NCBI RefSeq assembly: GCF_024211255.1
Contig: NZ_JAMLDY010000003.1
Coordinates: forward strand, 1 to 64,000
DNA: 64,000 nt
DNA from: Sphingomonas liriopis
GTDB taxonomy: Bacteria; Pseudomonadota; Alphaproteobacteria; Sphingomonadales; Sphingomonadaceae
Reading direction: 5' to 3'
In this document: positions 42,956 to 55,202 of the stretch, piece after piece
Numbering within the stretch: position 1 is the first letter of the stretch
How the letters are laid out: each line of letters begins with the position of its first letter
Notes under the pieces: generated by a model
Told to the model about the DNA's origin: nothing
The model's database searches: none
Seen by the model: the letters and a program-made list of their open reading frames with translations, nothing else
Made by a program: the position numbers and the translations under genes

Positions 42956-45900
42956 TCAGTTGTGCGACTGCGAATAATAGGATTGCAAGGGACGTACTTC
43001 AAGAGAAGTGACCCCGATTGCCGCCGCGGCCTGCACGCTCGCGGGTGCGGTGGTGAAATAGGGGATCTTCTGCGCCAGCGCCGCCTGGCGGATCGGCTTC
43101 GAATCCTTGAGGCTCTGCCACCCTTCGGTGGTGTTGAAGATCAGCGTCACCTCGCCGTCCATGATCCGGTCGAGGATATGCGGCCGCCCCTGCGCGACCT
43201 TGTTGACCTTCTCCACCGCGAGGCCCGCGGTTTCGAGGTAATCGGCGGTCCCGCCGGTCGCCAGCACCTTGAAACCGTGCGCGAGCAGCGCCTTCACCGC
43301 CGGCACGATATGCGGCTTGTCACCGTCTTTGACGCTGACGAACGCGGTGCCGCCGGTCGGCAGCACGGTGCCCGCGCCGAGCTGCGATTTCGCGAAGGCA
43401 GTGGTGAAATCAGGATCGATTCCCATGACTTCGCCGGTGCTCTTCATTTCGGGCGACAGCACCGGATCGATGCCGGGGAAGCGGTTGAACGGGAACACCG
43501 CTTCCTTGACCGCATAATAATCGATGTGACGGTCGATCGGCGGCAGGTCCTTGAGCTTCTCGCCCGCCATCACGCGGGATGCGATCTTGGCGATGGGCAC
43601 GCCGATCGCCTTGGCGACGAAGGGCACCGTGCGACTGGCACGCGGGTTGACCTCGATGAGGTAGACCTCGCCGTCCTTGACCGCGAACTGGATGTTCATC
43701 AGCCCCTTGACCGACAGCGCATGCGCCAGCGCCACCGTCTGCCGCTCGATCTCGGCGATCGTCTCGGGGCTCAGCGAATAGGGCGGGATCGAGCACGCAC
43801 TGTCGCCCGAATGGACGCCCGCCTCCTCGATATGCTGGAGCAGGCCGGCGACGACGACCTCCTCGCCGTCGCAGATCGCATCGACGTCGACTTCGATCGC
43901 GTCGCGCAGATACTGGTCGATCAGCACCGGCGAATCGCCCGACACCTGCACCGCGGTCTGGATGTAATCGTCGAGTTGCTGGAGCGAATCGACGATCTCC
44001 ATCGCCCGCCCGCCCAGCACGTAGCTCGGCCGCATCAGCACCGGGTAACCGATCCGCTCCGCCGCCGCGACCGCCTCGTCGCGGCTGCGCGCGAGGCCGT
44101 TGGCCGGCTGCTTGAGGCGAAGCTTGTTGACCAGCGCCGCGAACCGCTCGCGATCCTCGGCGAGGTCGATCGCATCCGGGCTGGTGCCGAGGATCGGGAT
44201 CCCCGCCTTCTCCAGCGCACGCGCGAGGTTGAGCGGCGTCTGCCCGCCGAACTGGACGATCACCCCGACCAGCTCGCCGCGGCTCTGCTCGACGTGCAGG
44301 ATCTCCAGCACGTCCTCGGCGGTGAGCGGCTCGAAATACAGCCGGTCGGACGTATCGTAATCGGTGCTCACCGTCTCCGGGTTGCAGTTGATCATGATCG
44401 TCTCATAGCCGACGTCCGCCAGCGCGAAGCAGGCATGGCAGCAGCAATAGTCGAATTCGATCCCCTGCCCGATCCGGTTCGGGCCACCGCCGAGGATGAC
44501 GACCTTGCGGCGGTCGGACGGCATGCTCTCGTCCTCGGGTTCGCCGAACGACGGCGCCTCGTAGGTCGAATACATATACGGCGTCTTGGCGTCGAACTCC
44601 GCCGCGCAGGTGTCGATGCGCTTGAACACGGGCCGCACGCCGAGCCGGTGGCGCAGCGCGCGCACCTCGTCCTCGGTCACGCCGCCGGTCATCGCCACCA
44701 CCGCATCGTGGATCAGTCCCGACCCGCGCGCGATGCCGCGCTCCATGCCGCGCAGATTGGCGGACTTGAGCGCGAGATAGGCGAGGCGCTTGTCGCTGAA
44801 CCCCATCGACTTCAGCCGCCGCAGACCCGCGGCTTCGATCGGCAGGCCGCTGCTGCACACCTCTTCCTCGGCCGCGACGATCTCGGCGAGGCGTTCGAGG
44901 AACCACGGATCGAACTTGGCGATCGCGTGCACTTCGGCGACGGTGAAACCCTCGCGCAGCGCCTGCGCCGCGACCAGCAGCCGGTCGGGTGTCGCCACCG
45001 CCAGCGCCGCCTCGATCTCCGCGCGCGGCGCGCCGACGAGGCGCTCGACCGCATTGAAGCCCGACAGGCCGGTCTCCAGCCCGCGCAGCGCCTTCTGCAT
45101 GCTCTCGTGGATATTGCGGCCGATCGCCATGACCTCGCCGACCGACTTCATCGCGGTGCCGAGCACGGATTCAGCGCCCTTGAACTTTTCGAAGGCGAAG
45201 CGCGGGATCTTGGTGACGACGTAATCGATCGTCGGCTCGAACGACGCCGGCGTCGCGCCGGTGATGTCGTTGGTGATCTCGTCGAGCGTGTAGCCGACCG
45301 CCAGCTTGGCGGCGACCTTGGCGATCGGGAAGCCGGTGGCCTTCGACGCCAGCGCCGAGGAGCGCGACACACGCGGATTCATCTCGATGACGACGAGGCG
45401 GCCGTCCTTCGGATTGACCGCGAACTGCACGTTCGAACCACCTGTTTCGACGCCGATTTCCCGGAGTACCGCGATCGATGCGTTGCGCATGATCTGATAT
45501 TCCTTGTCGGTCAGCGTCAGCGCCGGCGCGACGGTGATCGAATCGCCGGTATGGACGCCCATCGGATCGACGTTCTCGATCGAACAGATGATGATGGCGT
45601 TGTCGTTGCGATCCCGCACGACCTCCATCTCATATTCCTTCCAGCCGAGCAGCGATTCCTCGATCAGCACCTCGGTGGTCGGCGACGCGTCCAGTCCCTT
45701 GCGGACCATGTCGACGAATTCGGACCGGTTGTAGACGATGCCGCCGCCCGACCCGCCCATGGTGAAGCTCGGCCGGATGATCGCCGGCAGCCCGGTGATC
45801 TCCAGCCCGGCGAGCGCCTCCTCGACGGTATGCGCGATCGCGGAGCGGGCGCTGTTGAGCCCGATCTTCGTCATCGCGTCCTTGAACTTCAGGCGATCCT

Positions 45901-46279
45901 CGGCCTTGTCGATCGCCTCGGCATCCGCGCCGATCATCGTGACGCCGAACTTCTCCAGCGTGCCGTCGTGGAACAGCGCCAGCGCGGTGTTGAGCGCGGT
46001 CTGCCCGCCCATCGTCGGCAGGACGGCGTCGGGCCGCTCCTTCTCGATGATCTTCGCCACCACCGCGGGCGTGATCGGCTCGACATAGGTGGCGTCGGCC
46101 AGTTCGGGATCGGTCATGATCGTGGCGGGATTGGAGTTGACGAGGACGATGCGATAGCCCTCCTCCTTCAACGCCTTGATCGCCTGCGTGCCCGAATAAT
46201 CGAACTCGCACGCCTGCCCGATCACGATCGGCCCCGCGCCAATGACGAGGATGGAGGAGATGTCGGTGCGTTTTGGCAT
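42956..46279 (-). CDS. carB: carbamoyl phosphate synthase large subunit
   Basis: An 1107-residue enzyme subunit using ammonia from CarA, bicarbonate and two ATP to make carbamoyl phosphate for arginine and pyrimidines. Both ATP-grasp halves are seen ([20 protein letters not shown] in the first, [20 protein letters not shown] in the second), with [21 protein letters not shown] at the N-terminus and the C-terminal allosteric MGS-like domain ([21 protein letters not shown]). Its ATG overlaps the stop of the AT-rich gene upstream (TAATG), so the expression of carB depends on the inserted pair. Confidence 0.98.
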   Translation of the reverse strand: MPKRTDISSILVIGAGPIVIGQACEFDYSGTQAIKALKEEGYRIVLVNSNPATIMTDPELADATYVEPITPAVVAKIIEKERPDAVLPTMGGQTALNTALALFHDGTLEKFGVTMIGADAEAIDKAEDRLKFKDAMTKIGLNSARSAIAHTVEEALAGLEITGLPAIIRPSFTMGGSGGGIVYNRSEFVDMVRKGLDASPTTEVLIEESLLGWKEYEMEVVRDRNDNAIIICSIENVDPMGVHTGDSITVAPALTLTDKEYQIMRNASIAVLREIGVETGGSNVQFAVNPKDGRLVVIEMNPRVSRSSALASKATGFPIAKVAAKLAVGYTLDEITNDITGATPASFEPTIDYVVTKIPRFAFEKFKGAESVLGTAMKSVGEVMAIGRNIHESMQKALRGLETGLSGFNAVERLVGAPRAEIEAALAVATPDRLLVAAQALREGFTVAEVHAIAKFDPWFLERLAEIVAAEEEVCSSGLPIEAAGLRRLKSMGFSDKRLAYLALKSANLRGMERGIARGSGLIHDAVVAMTGGVTEDEVRALRHRLGVRPVFKRIDTCAAEFDAKTPYMYSTYEAPSFGEPEDESMPSDRRKVVILGGGPNRIGQGIEFDYCCCHACFALADVGYETIMINCNPETVSTDYDTSDRLYFEPLTAEDVLEILHVEQSRGELVGVIVQFGGQTPLNLARALEKAGIPILGTSPDAIDLAEDRERFAALVNKLRLKQPANGLARSRDEAVAAAERIGYPVLMRPSYVLGGRAMEIVDSLQQLDDYIQTAVQVSGDSPVLIDQYLRDAIEVDVDAICDGEEVVVAGLLQHIEEAGVHSGDSACSIPPYSLSPETIAEIERQTVALAHALSVKGLMNIQFAVKDGEVYLIEVNPRASRTVPFVAKAIGVPIAKIASRVMAGEKLKDLPPIDRHIDYYAVKEAVFPFNRFPGIDPVLSPEMKSTGEVMGIDPDFTTAFAKSQLGAGTVLPTGGTAFVSVKDGDKPHIVPAVKALLAHGFKVLATGGTADYLETAGLAVEKVNKVAQGRPHILDRIMDGEVTLIFNTTEGWQSLKDSKPIRQAALAQKIPYFTTAPASVQAAAAIGVTSLEVRPLQSYYSQSHN

Positions 46280-46641
46280 TATTTCAGCCTTTTCTTATTA
46301 GCCTGGAATTCAGTCATCATTTTGACGAATTCCTCTTCTTCGTTTCCAGACTTGTTCAAAAGCCAAGACCAAGCGTGGATTGGCATCCGACCTTTGAAGC
46401 TCTCTCGATCCACCCGCATCAAAAAGCAGGATATACGTGGAAAGCGCTCATAGAAATAGTTTGTTATTATTTCTTCGTTTGCATTCACTTGTATGAAATA
46501 TACACCTGGAAAATAATTCCACCAAGCGGATATTATTTTAGAGTTCTCTATGAACCGGTGAATGTCATCAGCGTTTTCATCTTTGTCATTAACATCAAAG
46601 ATAAATATATAGAGATTTTCTCGCTCGATCAGGCTAACCAT
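46279..46641 (-). CDS. AT-rich inserted gene Y: small soluble protein, unknown
   Basis: A 120-residue protein coded in DNA of about 38% GC by direct count of 46501-46560, against roughly 65-70% in carA and carB. It opens with a beta strand [12 protein letters not shown] (residues 10-21), then a helix, then [15 protein letters not shown] (38-52), a helix and a third strand FLMRVD. This beta-alpha-beta-beta-alpha-beta order resembles small ferredoxin-like Cas2/SinR/VapD-type folds, but this is inference by eye only. The ATG at 46641 overlaps the upstream stop (ATGGTTAG); a TTG nine codons earlier is an alternative. The stop overlaps the carB start. Confidence 0.75.
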   Translation of the reverse strand: MVSLIERENLYIFIFDVNDKDENADDIHRFIENSKIISAWWNYFPGVYFIQVNANEEIITNYFYERFPRISCFLMRVDRESFKGRMPIHAWSWLLNKSGNEEEEFVKMMTEFQANKKRLK

Positions 46642-47017
46642 TAGATCGATCCCCAATTTGATGGGCAACCTGCGCGCTTGTTATCAATGCTTTTCCATCG
46701 ATAATTTGCCCCAGCTCCGCGCCAGAGCTTTCGCTATCACCGTAAATACGAAGAGCATGGTCCCGAAGCCGAAACTCCTCGGATTGCAAAACTTCTACTT
46801 TGCTGAACATAAAATACAGAAAAGCAACACAGCTGATTAACGCTGGAACGCAGGCCACTATAAAAAAATAAAATTTGTAAGGCTCGTCAGAGAAATAGCT
46901 GAGGATGAAAAGTGGCAATGACAATATTGCACACTGAAACAGCGAAGGGTTCATCGCGCTTTTAGTAGCCACGGAAGACGCAATTCTGCGAATTTCAGTA
47001 GGGAGACGATTATTCAC
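46634..47017 (-). CDS. AT-rich inserted gene X: two-helix membrane protein, unknown
   Basis: A 127-residue protein with two membrane helices (LFQCAILSLPLFILSYF, residues 26-42; FYFFIVACVPALISCVAFLYF, 49-69) and a charged cytoplasmic tail (VEVLQSEEFRLRDHALRIYG) ending in a short helix. GC is 33% in 46861-46920 by count, far from the neighbours. It starts at a GTG whose eight-base overlap with the carA stop (GTGAATAA) gives translational coupling, and the GGAGG in the carA C-terminal glycine codons serves as ribosome binding site. No family recognised. Confidence 0.75.
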   Translation of the reverse strand: MNNRLPTEIRRIASSVATKSAMNPSLFQCAILSLPLFILSYFSDEPYKFYFFIVACVPALISCVAFLYFMFSKVEVLQSEEFRLRDHALRIYGDSESSGAELGQIIDGKALITSAQVAHQIGDRSNG

Positions 47018-48203
47018 CCCCTCCTCCCAGAGACCCGACGAACTTCTCGAATAGATACAAACTATCCTGCGGCCCGGGGCTCGCCTCGGGGTGATACTGC
47101 ACGCTGAACGCCGGGCGATCGGTCAGCTCCAGCCCCGCATTGCTGCCATCGAACAGCGACACATGCGTCTCGCGCACGTTCGCCGGCAAAGACTCCCGTT
47201 CGACCGCGAAGCCGTGGTTCATACTCGTAATCTCGACCGCGCCGTCGGACAGGCGCTTGACCGGGTGGTTGGCGCCGCGGTGGCCCTGGAACATCTTGGT
47301 CGTGGTCGCGCCGACCGCGAGCCCGAGCAGCTGGTGGCCGAGGCAGATGCCGAACAACGGCTTACCCGTATCGAGCAGCTGCCGGATCACCGGCACCGCA
47401 TACTCGCCGGTCGCGGCGGGGTCGCCGGGGCCGTTGGACAGGAAGATGCCGTCCGGTGACAGCGCCATCACTTGCTCGAACGTCGCCTCGGCCGGCAGCA
47501 CCGTCACCTTCGCACCAGCGTGAACAAGGTTGCGGAAGATGTTGTGCTTGCTGCCGTAATCGATCGCGACGACATGCGGGCGGTCGGCGCCGTCGCCGGC
47601 GCCGTACCCGAAGCCCAGCCGCCACGGCCCGCCCTCGCGGCCCTCGCCCCAGGCATAATGCGTCTCGGTCGACACGGTCCTGGCAAGGTCCATGCCCTCC
47701 AGCCCGGGCCACGCCTGCGCCATGGCGAGCAGCGCATCGAGGTCGAACACCCCGTCCGCGGCATGCGCCACCACGCCATTGGGTGCGCCACCGCTGCGGA
47801 TGCGCCACGTCAGCGCACGGGTGTCGATCCCCGACAGGCCGATGCGGTTGTGCCGCTGCATCCAGCCGTCCAGCCGCTCGACCGCGCGGAAGTTCGACGG
47901 CGCGGTCACGTCCTCGCGCACGATCATGCCCAGCGCGTGGGGTGCGTCCGCCTCGATATCGTCGGGATTGGCGCCGACGTTGCCGATATGCGGGAAGGTG
48001 AAGGTGATGATCTGCCCCGCGAACGACGGGTCGGTCATGATCTCCTGATAGCCCGTCATCGCGGTGTGGAAGCACACCTCGCCGACCGCCGCGCCTTCCG
48101 CGCCGAAGCCGCGGCCCCAGGCCACCTCGCCGCTCGCGAGGACCAGAACGCCCGTCGCGCCGTCAGGCTTTGCGGGCATGGCAATGGGCTTAGGCTCGGC
48201 CAT
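47010..48203 (-). CDS. carA: carbamoyl phosphate synthase small subunit
   Basis: A 397-residue glutaminase subunit that supplies ammonia to CarB. The N-terminal domain (FHTAMTGYQEIMTDPSFAGQ, ITFTFPHIGNVG) and the class-I glutamine amidotransferase domain (LSNGPGDPAA, FGICLGHQLLGLA with the catalytic Cys near residue 280, and YHPEASPGPQDSLYLFE with His and Glu) are complete. It is the first gene of a four-gene run with X, Y and carB, all overlapping. The last residues GGGGE lie in the region that doubles as the ribosome binding site of X. Divergent from yqeY. Confidence 0.97.
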   Translation of the reverse strand: MAEPKPIAMPAKPDGATGVLVLASGEVAWGRGFGAEGAAVGEVCFHTAMTGYQEIMTDPSFAGQIITFTFPHIGNVGANPDDIEADAPHALGMIVREDVTAPSNFRAVERLDGWMQRHNRIGLSGIDTRALTWRIRSGGAPNGVVAHAADGVFDLDALLAMAQAWPGLEGMDLARTVSTETHYAWGEGREGGPWRLGFGYGAGDGADRPHVVAIDYGSKHNIFRNLVHAGAKVTVLPAEATFEQVMALSPDGIFLSNGPGDPAATGEYAVPVIRQLLDTGKPLFGICLGHQLLGLAVGATTTKMFQGHRGANHPVKRLSDGAVEITSMNHGFAVERESLPANVRETHVSLFDGSNAGLELTDRPAFSVQYHPEASPGPQDSLYLFEKFVGSLGGGGE

Positions 48204-48347
48204 GGCTTGGCGGGCACTCCTACGGGTTTCGTCTATGTCGCTAAGTGCCGCCCGCTAGACCCCCGCCCCCGTCAGGTCAACCGGTTCACGGGGCGCCGTT
48301 CCTCCGCTACGGCAGTCCGCTTCACGTATACCGACGAGAGTGTCCCC

Positions 48348-48800
48348 ATGATTCGCGACGACATCAAGGCCGCGCAGGTCACCGCCATGAAGGCCGGCGA
48401 CAAGGAATCGCGCAACGCGATCAGCCTGATCCAGGCCGCCATCAAGAACCGCGACATCGAACTGCGTACCAGCGGCTCGACGCCGGACGACGATGCATTG
48501 GTGGTCGAGGTGCTGCAGAAGATGGTCAAGCAGCGCCGCGAATCGATCGCGATGTACGAAAGCGGCGGGCGGCAGGAACTGGCCGATGCGGAAAAGGCCG
48601 AGGTCGCGGTGATCGAACGCTTCCTGCCGGCGCAGATGAGCGAAGACGAAACGCGCGCGGCGATCGAGGCGATCAAGGCGGAGATGGGCGCGAGCGGCAT
48701 GAAGGACATGGGCCGGGTGATGGCCGAGCTGAAGGCGCGGCATGCGGCGAGCCTCGACATGAGCAAGGCGAGCGGGTTGGTTAAGGCGTCGTTGGCTTAA
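48348..48800 (+). CDS. GatB/YqeY domain protein
   Basis: A 150-residue helical protein of the YqeY family, related to the tail of GatB: MKAGDKESRNAISLIQAAIKNRDIELR, VLQKMVKQRRESIAMYESGGRQ, EVAVIERFLPAQMSEDET and GMKDMGRVMAELKAR. Such proteins may act in transamidosome-related tRNA handling, but the free form has no firm role. In sphingomonads it usually precedes dnaG and rpoD directly; here a DUF559 gene intervenes. Confidence 0.9.
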   Translation: MIRDDIKAAQVTAMKAGDKESRNAISLIQAAIKNRDIELRTSGSTPDDDALVVEVLQKMVKQRRESIAMYESGGRQELADAEKAEVAVIERFLPAQMSEDETRAAIEAIKAEMGASGMKDMGRVMAELKARHAASLDMSKASGLVKASLA

Positions 48801-48802
48801 AC

Positions 48803-48839
48803 TCCCCTCCCGCTTGCGGGAGGGGTCGGGGGAGGGCAG
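48803..48839. repeat. left 37-bp inverted repeat of the DUF559 unit
   Basis: Begins three bases after the yqeY stop. It contains the palindrome CCCCTCCCGCTTGCGGGAGG and a GGGGGAGGGCAG tail. It matches the reverse complement of 49180-49216 at 33 of 37 positions, with one difference in the palindrome and three in the joint. Confidence 0.85.
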
Positions 48840-48849
48840 TATCCACAGC

Positions 48850-49224
48850 ATGGAGCAGCGCACGAAAGCCCGCCAACTCCGCGCCAACGCCACAGACGCC
48901 GAACGCCGCCTGTGGCAGTATCTCAGCGCTCGACAGATTGCGGGCGCGCGTTTCAACCGGCAGGTGCCAGTCGGACCCTTCATCTGCGATTTCGTAGCTC
49001 GGTCTGCAAAGCTGATCGTCGAAGTGGATGGCGGACAGCATTCGTGGCAAAGTGAGCAGGACGCAGAGCGCACGCGCTATCTGGAAGGCTTGGGTTTTAC
49101 GGTGCTGCGGTTCTGGAACAACGATGTGGTGGAGCACACCGAAGGCGTCGTTGATGCGATTGCCTCGGCGTTGGCGCGCCTGCCCTCCCCTAGCCCCTCC
49201 CGCGAGCGGGAGGGGAATACGTGA
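48850..49224 (+). CDS. DUF559 (Vsr-like) endonuclease-domain protein
   Basis: A 124-residue protein of the DUF559 group, related in fold to the Vsr mismatch endonuclease: AERRLWQYLSARQIAGARFNRQ, GPFICDFVARSAKLIVEVDGGQH and GFTVLRFWNNDVV, with the E-V-D-G-x-Q-H metal site intact. The last dozen residues ([13 protein letters not shown]) are encoded by the right inverted repeat. The gene lies wholly between two inverted 37-bp repeats and its stop overlaps the dnaG GTG start (GTGA). Its role is unknown; the arrangement suggests a repeat-associated mobile cassette. Confidence 0.85.
   Translation: MEQRTKARQLRANATDAERRLWQYLSARQIAGARFNRQVPVGPFICDFVARSAKLIVEVDGGQHSWQSEQDAERTRYLEGLGFTVLRFWNNDVVEHTEGVVDAIASALARLPSPSPSREREGNT
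49180..49216. repeat. right 37-bp inverted repeat of the DUF559 unit
   Basis: Inverted partner of 48803-48839. Its inner palindrome ends GCGGGAGGGG, which lies five bases before the dnaG GTG and so provides its ribosome binding site. Confidence 0.85.
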
Positions 49225-51070
49225 GTCTCTCGCCCCAATTTCTGGACGAACTCCGCGCCCGCACATCCTTGTCGGCGCTGATCGGCAAGACGACGAAGCT
49301 GACCAAGGCGGGCCGCGAGATGCGCGGCTGTTGCCCGTTCCACAACGAGAAGACGCCCAGCTTCTACGTCAACGACGACAAGGGCTTCTACCATTGCTTC
49401 GGCTGTTCGGCGCATGGCGATGCGATCCGCTGGATGACCGACCAGCGCGGCCTGCCGTTCATCGACGCGGTCAAGGAACTCGCGCAGGCCGCCGGCATGG
49501 AGATGCCCGCGCAGGACCGCGCGTCGGCCGCCAAGGCCGAACGCGCCAAGGGCCTGCACGAGGCGATGGCCGACGCCGCGAGCTGGTTCACCGAGCAGCT
49601 GAACGGCATCGGCGGTGCCGAGGCGCGCGGCGTGCTGGCCAAGCGCGGTATCTCCGCCGACACCGCGCGGACGTTCGGCATGGGCTTTTCCCCCGACAGC
49701 CGCGGCAAGCTCAAGACCGCGCTGAAGGAGTACGGCGACCCGGTGCTGGTCGAATGCGGCCTGCTGATCCAGGTCGAGGGCAAGGATCCCTACGACCGCT
49801 TCCGCGGGCGGCTGATGATCCCGATCCGCGACGCCCGCGGCCGCACGATCGCCTTCGGCGGGCGGGTGATCGGTGATGGCGAGCCCAAATACCTTAATTC
49901 CCCCGACACGCCGCTCTTCGACAAGGGCCGCACGCTCTACAACCTCGACCGCGCCGCGCCCGCCGCGCGCAAGGCGAACCGCGTGCTGGTGGTCGAGGGC
50001 TATATGGACGTCATCGCGCTGGCGCAGGTGGGCATACAGGAGGCGGTCGCGCCGCTCGGTACCGCGCTGACCGAGGCGCAGCTGGAGCGATTGTGGCGGA
50101 TGGTCGACGTGCCGATCCTCTGCTTCGACGGCGACAGCGCCGGGCAGAAGGCGGCGTTGCGCGCCGCACAGCGAGCGCTGCCGCTGCTGGGCGATGGGAG
50201 AAGTTTGCGCTTCATAACTCTCCCTGATGGTCAAGATCCCGACGATCTTGTTCGCAGCAAAGGTATTGGAGCATTTGAAGCGCTAGTCGCAGATGCTGAG
50301 CATCTCGTAGATCGCATTTGGAAGCATGAACTGGCTGCAGAACCGCTTGTTACCCCCGAACAACGGGCCGCGCTCGGTGCCCGGCTACGGTCCCATGCAA
50401 AAACGATACAAGATGCGGACGTTCGCGCAGAATATCTCGCAATGTTCAATAAGAGGGTGTGGGATTATTTTCATCCCGAACGCCCGGCCGACTCGTTCAA
50501 AAGTTTTCGAAAATCGGACAAGCCAAAACAGCCGATCTCACCAAGACTGATTGCCATTTCTCAATTTGGCATTGATCAAGTCACTATACTGCCCGCCTTG
50601 ATTAGCGGATTGATCCGCTTTCCCGATATGATTGCTCCTTTAGCGGAGACGCTTGTCCGACTGCCAATCAACGCCATCCAACTCCGGCAGACGCGCGAAC
50701 GCCTGCTAGACGTTGCGCTGCGCGATCAGAACCTTGAAACGCCCACGGTTATTACCACGTTACGTGAAGACGGACTCGGCGGCGTTTTAGCCAAGCTCAA
50801 AGAGGTGACGCTTGCCTTTTCCTTTCTCGCCCATAAAGCCGACCCTGAGCAAGCTCGTCGGGATCTGGCTTTCGTGGCGGAAAAGCTGGACGTTGGGCCA
50901 GCGCTCGATGTTGAACTGAAGGAAGCCAATGATCGGTACGTTTCCAATTGGGACGCATCGGACTTTGAGGAATATGTGCGCTTGCTAAAAGCTAAGCAGC
51001 GCATGGAGCAAATTTTCATGGACGCGCTGTCGCCGGATGACATGCCGGTTGAAGCGAGTGAGGGCAATTG

Positions 51071-51071
<1 letters not shown>
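49221..51071 (+). CDS. dnaG: DNA primase
   Basis: A 616-residue primase that makes RNA primers for replication. The CHC2 zinc finger ([26 protein letters not shown]; residues about 36-65), the catalytic core ([24 protein letters not shown]) and the TOPRIM motifs ([22 protein letters not shown]) are typical. GTG start at 49221, coupled to the DUF559 stop. From about 50200 (residue 327, just past TOPRIM) to the end, GC falls from about 75% (49621-49680, counted) to 48% (50221-50280, counted), and codon choice becomes AT-ended. The encoded helicase-binding domain is still primase-like, so the 3-prime part looks replaced by recombination. Confidence 0.95.
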
Positions 51072-53107
<2,036 letters not shown>

Positions 53108-53114
53108 CGAACCC

Positions 53115-53145
53115 AAGCGGCGGCCCGATGGGGTCGCCGCTTTTC
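53115..53145 (+). terminator. intrinsic terminator of rpoD
   Basis: AAGCGGCGGCCC / GGGGTCGCCGCTT stem with a GAT loop and a run of Ts, seven bases after the rpoD stop. Confidence 0.85.
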
Positions 53146-53223
53146 CAAGGGCGCCGCCCCGTCGCGGCCGGCGGTGCCGCGATCCTGTCCCGACGTTCCG
53201 TCGGACACCGCCGGGAGTGCCAG

Positions 53224-54864
53224 TTGGAATCCGTATCGATCGTCCTGTTCCTGCTGCTCGCGGTCGTGCTCAGCGGATCGATCTCACGCATGTTGCCGAT
53301 TTCGGTGCCGACGCCGCTGGTGCAGATATTGCTCGGCGCGGGAATCGGCCTGTCGACCTCCTACCGGGTCGATCTCGACCCCGAGCTGTTCCTGCTGCTC
53401 TTCCTGCCGCCTTTGCTGTTCCTCGATGGCTGGCGCATCCCCAAGGATGAGCTGCTCAAGGATTTGCCGACCGTCGTCGAACTGGCGCTCGGCCTCGTCC
53501 TCATCACCGTCATCGGGATGGGCTGGTTCATCCACTGGATGATCCCGGCGATGCCGCTCGCGGTCGCCTTCGCGCTCGCCGCGGTCGTGTCGCCGACCGA
53601 TCCGATCGCGGTGTCGGCGATCGCCGCGCGCGTGCCGATTCCCAGGCGGATGATGCATATCCTCGAAGGCGAATCTTTGCTCAACGATGCGTCGGGCCTC
53701 GTCTGCCTGCACTTCGCGATCGCCGCGGCGCTGACCGGCAGCTTCTCCGCCCCCGCCGCCGCCGCGAACTTCGTCTGGGTCGCCGGCGTCGGCCTGGCGG
53801 TCGGCGTCGTCGTGACGCTCGCCGCGACGCGCGCCAAGGCGTGGGTGTCGCGGCGCTTCGGCGAGGAATCGGGGTCGCAGATCCTCGTCAGCCTGCTGAT
53901 CCCGTTCGGATCCTACCTGCTCGCCGAGCATATCCATGCCTCCGGCATCCTCGCCGCGGTGTCGGCGGGCGTGACGATGACCTTCGCCGAAATCTCGCGA
54001 CAGGCGCTGGCGACCACGCGGATGCGGCGCAACTCGGTGTGGGACACGCTGCAATTCGCGCTCAACGGCATCATCTTCGTGCTGCTCGGCGAGCAATTGC
54101 CCGCGATCCTCGCCGGCGCGCGGGCGACGGTGCTGCTGACCGGGCATCACGGCACCGGCTGGCTCGGCCTCTACGTGCTCGCGATCGTCGCCGGCCTCGC
54201 CGCGCTGCGCTTCGGCTGGGTGTGGGTGTCGCTGCGGCTGACGCTGCTGCGGCGGCGGGCGGGTGGTGCGGAGACGCTGCACAGCCCCGACTGGCGGCTG
54301 GTCGCGGCGATGTCGATCGCCGGGGTGCGCGGCGCGATCACGCTGGCGGGCGTGCTGACCATCCCGCTGGCGCTGGCGGACGGATCGCCCTTCCCCGCGC
54401 GCGACCTCGCGATCTTCCTCGCCGCCGGCGTCATCATCGTGTCGCTGCTGCTCGCCAGCATCGCGCTGCCGATCCTGCTCAACGGCCTGACCATGCCCGC
54501 CGAACCCTCGCGCCAGGCGGAGGAGGACGGCGCGCGCGTCGCCGCGGCGGAGGCGGCGATCCGCGCGATCGAACGCGCGCAGCACGACCTCGCCGAACGC
54601 GAGGGCAAGGCGGATTTCTACGCGGCGGCGGGCACGCGGGTGATGGACCTGTACCGCGACCGGATCGAGGCGCGCAGCGGATCGGCCAAGGCCTCCGCCG
54701 AGGCGCGGTTGCAGGACCGGCTGGAACGCGATTTCCGCCTCGCCGGCATCCAGGCCGAACGCGCCGCGATCATCGACCTTGTCCGCGACCGCGCGATCGG
54801 CAGCGCGATCGCGCAGAAGCTCGTGCGCGAACTCGACCTGCTGGAAACGCGTTACCGCGTGTGA
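53224..54864 (+). CDS. Na+/H+ antiporter, CPA1 family
   Basis: A 546-residue antiporter with about twelve membrane helices in residues 1-415 and a cytoplasmic helical tail of about 130 residues. Conserved elements: [34 protein letters not shown] (ion-binding Asp), [20 protein letters not shown] (second Asp) and [17 protein letters not shown]. It exchanges cytoplasmic Na+ or K+ for protons. Translation probably starts at the TTG at 53224: GGGAG lies six bases upstream and the first helix ([17 protein letters not shown]) is then complete. The later ATG would cut it. Confidence 0.85.
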   Translation: MESVSIVLFLLLAVVLSGSISRMLPISVPTPLVQILLGAGIGLSTSYRVDLDPELFLLLFLPPLLFLDGWRIPKDELLKDLPTVVELALGLVLITVIGMGWFIHWMIPAMPLAVAFALAAVVSPTDPIAVSAIAARVPIPRRMMHILEGESLLNDASGLVCLHFAIAAALTGSFSAPAAAANFVWVAGVGLAVGVVVTLAATRAKAWVSRRFGEESGSQILVSLLIPFGSYLLAEHIHASGILAAVSAGVTMTFAEISRQALATTRMRRNSVWDTLQFALNGIIFVLLGEQLPAILAGARATVLLTGHHGTGWLGLYVLAIVAGLAALRFGWVWVSLRLTLLRRRAGGAETLHSPDWRLVAAMSIAGVRGAITLAGVLTIPLALADGSPFPARDLAIFLAAGVIIVSLLLASIALPILLNGLTMPAEPSRQAEEDGARVAAAEAAIRAIERAQHDLAEREGKADFYAAAGTRVMDLYRDRIEARSGSAKASAEARLQDRLERDFRLAGIQAERAAIIDLVRDRAIGSAIAQKLVRELDLLETRYRV

Positions 54865-55196
54865 ACACGAGACGTGCAGCACCGCCGGTGACCCCTGACG
54901 GCCGCTATATCGTCGTCCGCGGCCGGCTGTGGCGGCGGGCGAACCCGCATTTGCCGGAGGCCGAACGCACGGCGTATGTCGCCGCGCTGATGACCGCCAG
55001 ACGCGCGGTTCGCGCGGCGCTCGCGGCAAAGGACCCCGCCGCACTCGCCACCGCGCGTGCCGCGGTCGATGCCGCCAAGATCGCGCTCGGCGAACGCGGC
55101 CCCGTCTGGTGGCCGGGGGACGAGGACCTCAACCGGCATCTCGCCAAGAACACGCGCTACGCCGACTGGTATGCCGCGCTCGATCCGGCGGAATGA
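54861..55196 (+). CDS. conserved small protein, unknown function
   Basis: A 111-residue protein from a GTG that overlaps the antiporter stop (GTGTGA). It shows a short conserved head (PDGRYIVVRGRLWRRANPHLPE), a helix (ERTAYVAALMTARRAVRAAL), and a tail with GPVWWPGDEDLNRHLAKNTRYADWYAAL. These blocks recur in small alpha- and betaproteobacterial proteins of unknown role. No membrane or signal segment. Confidence 0.75.
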   Translation: MNTRRAAPPVTPDGRYIVVRGRLWRRANPHLPEAERTAYVAALMTARRAVRAALAAKDPAALATARAAVDAAKIALGERGPVWWPGDEDLNRHLAKNTRYADWYAALDPAE

Positions 55197-55202
55197 TAAG
55201 CG

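Noticed and set aside
42920..46453. 1177-codon open frame antisense to carB
   Set aside because: Low-complexity Arg/Asp/His-rich translation typical of antisense frames in GC-rich genes; carB is intact on the other strand.
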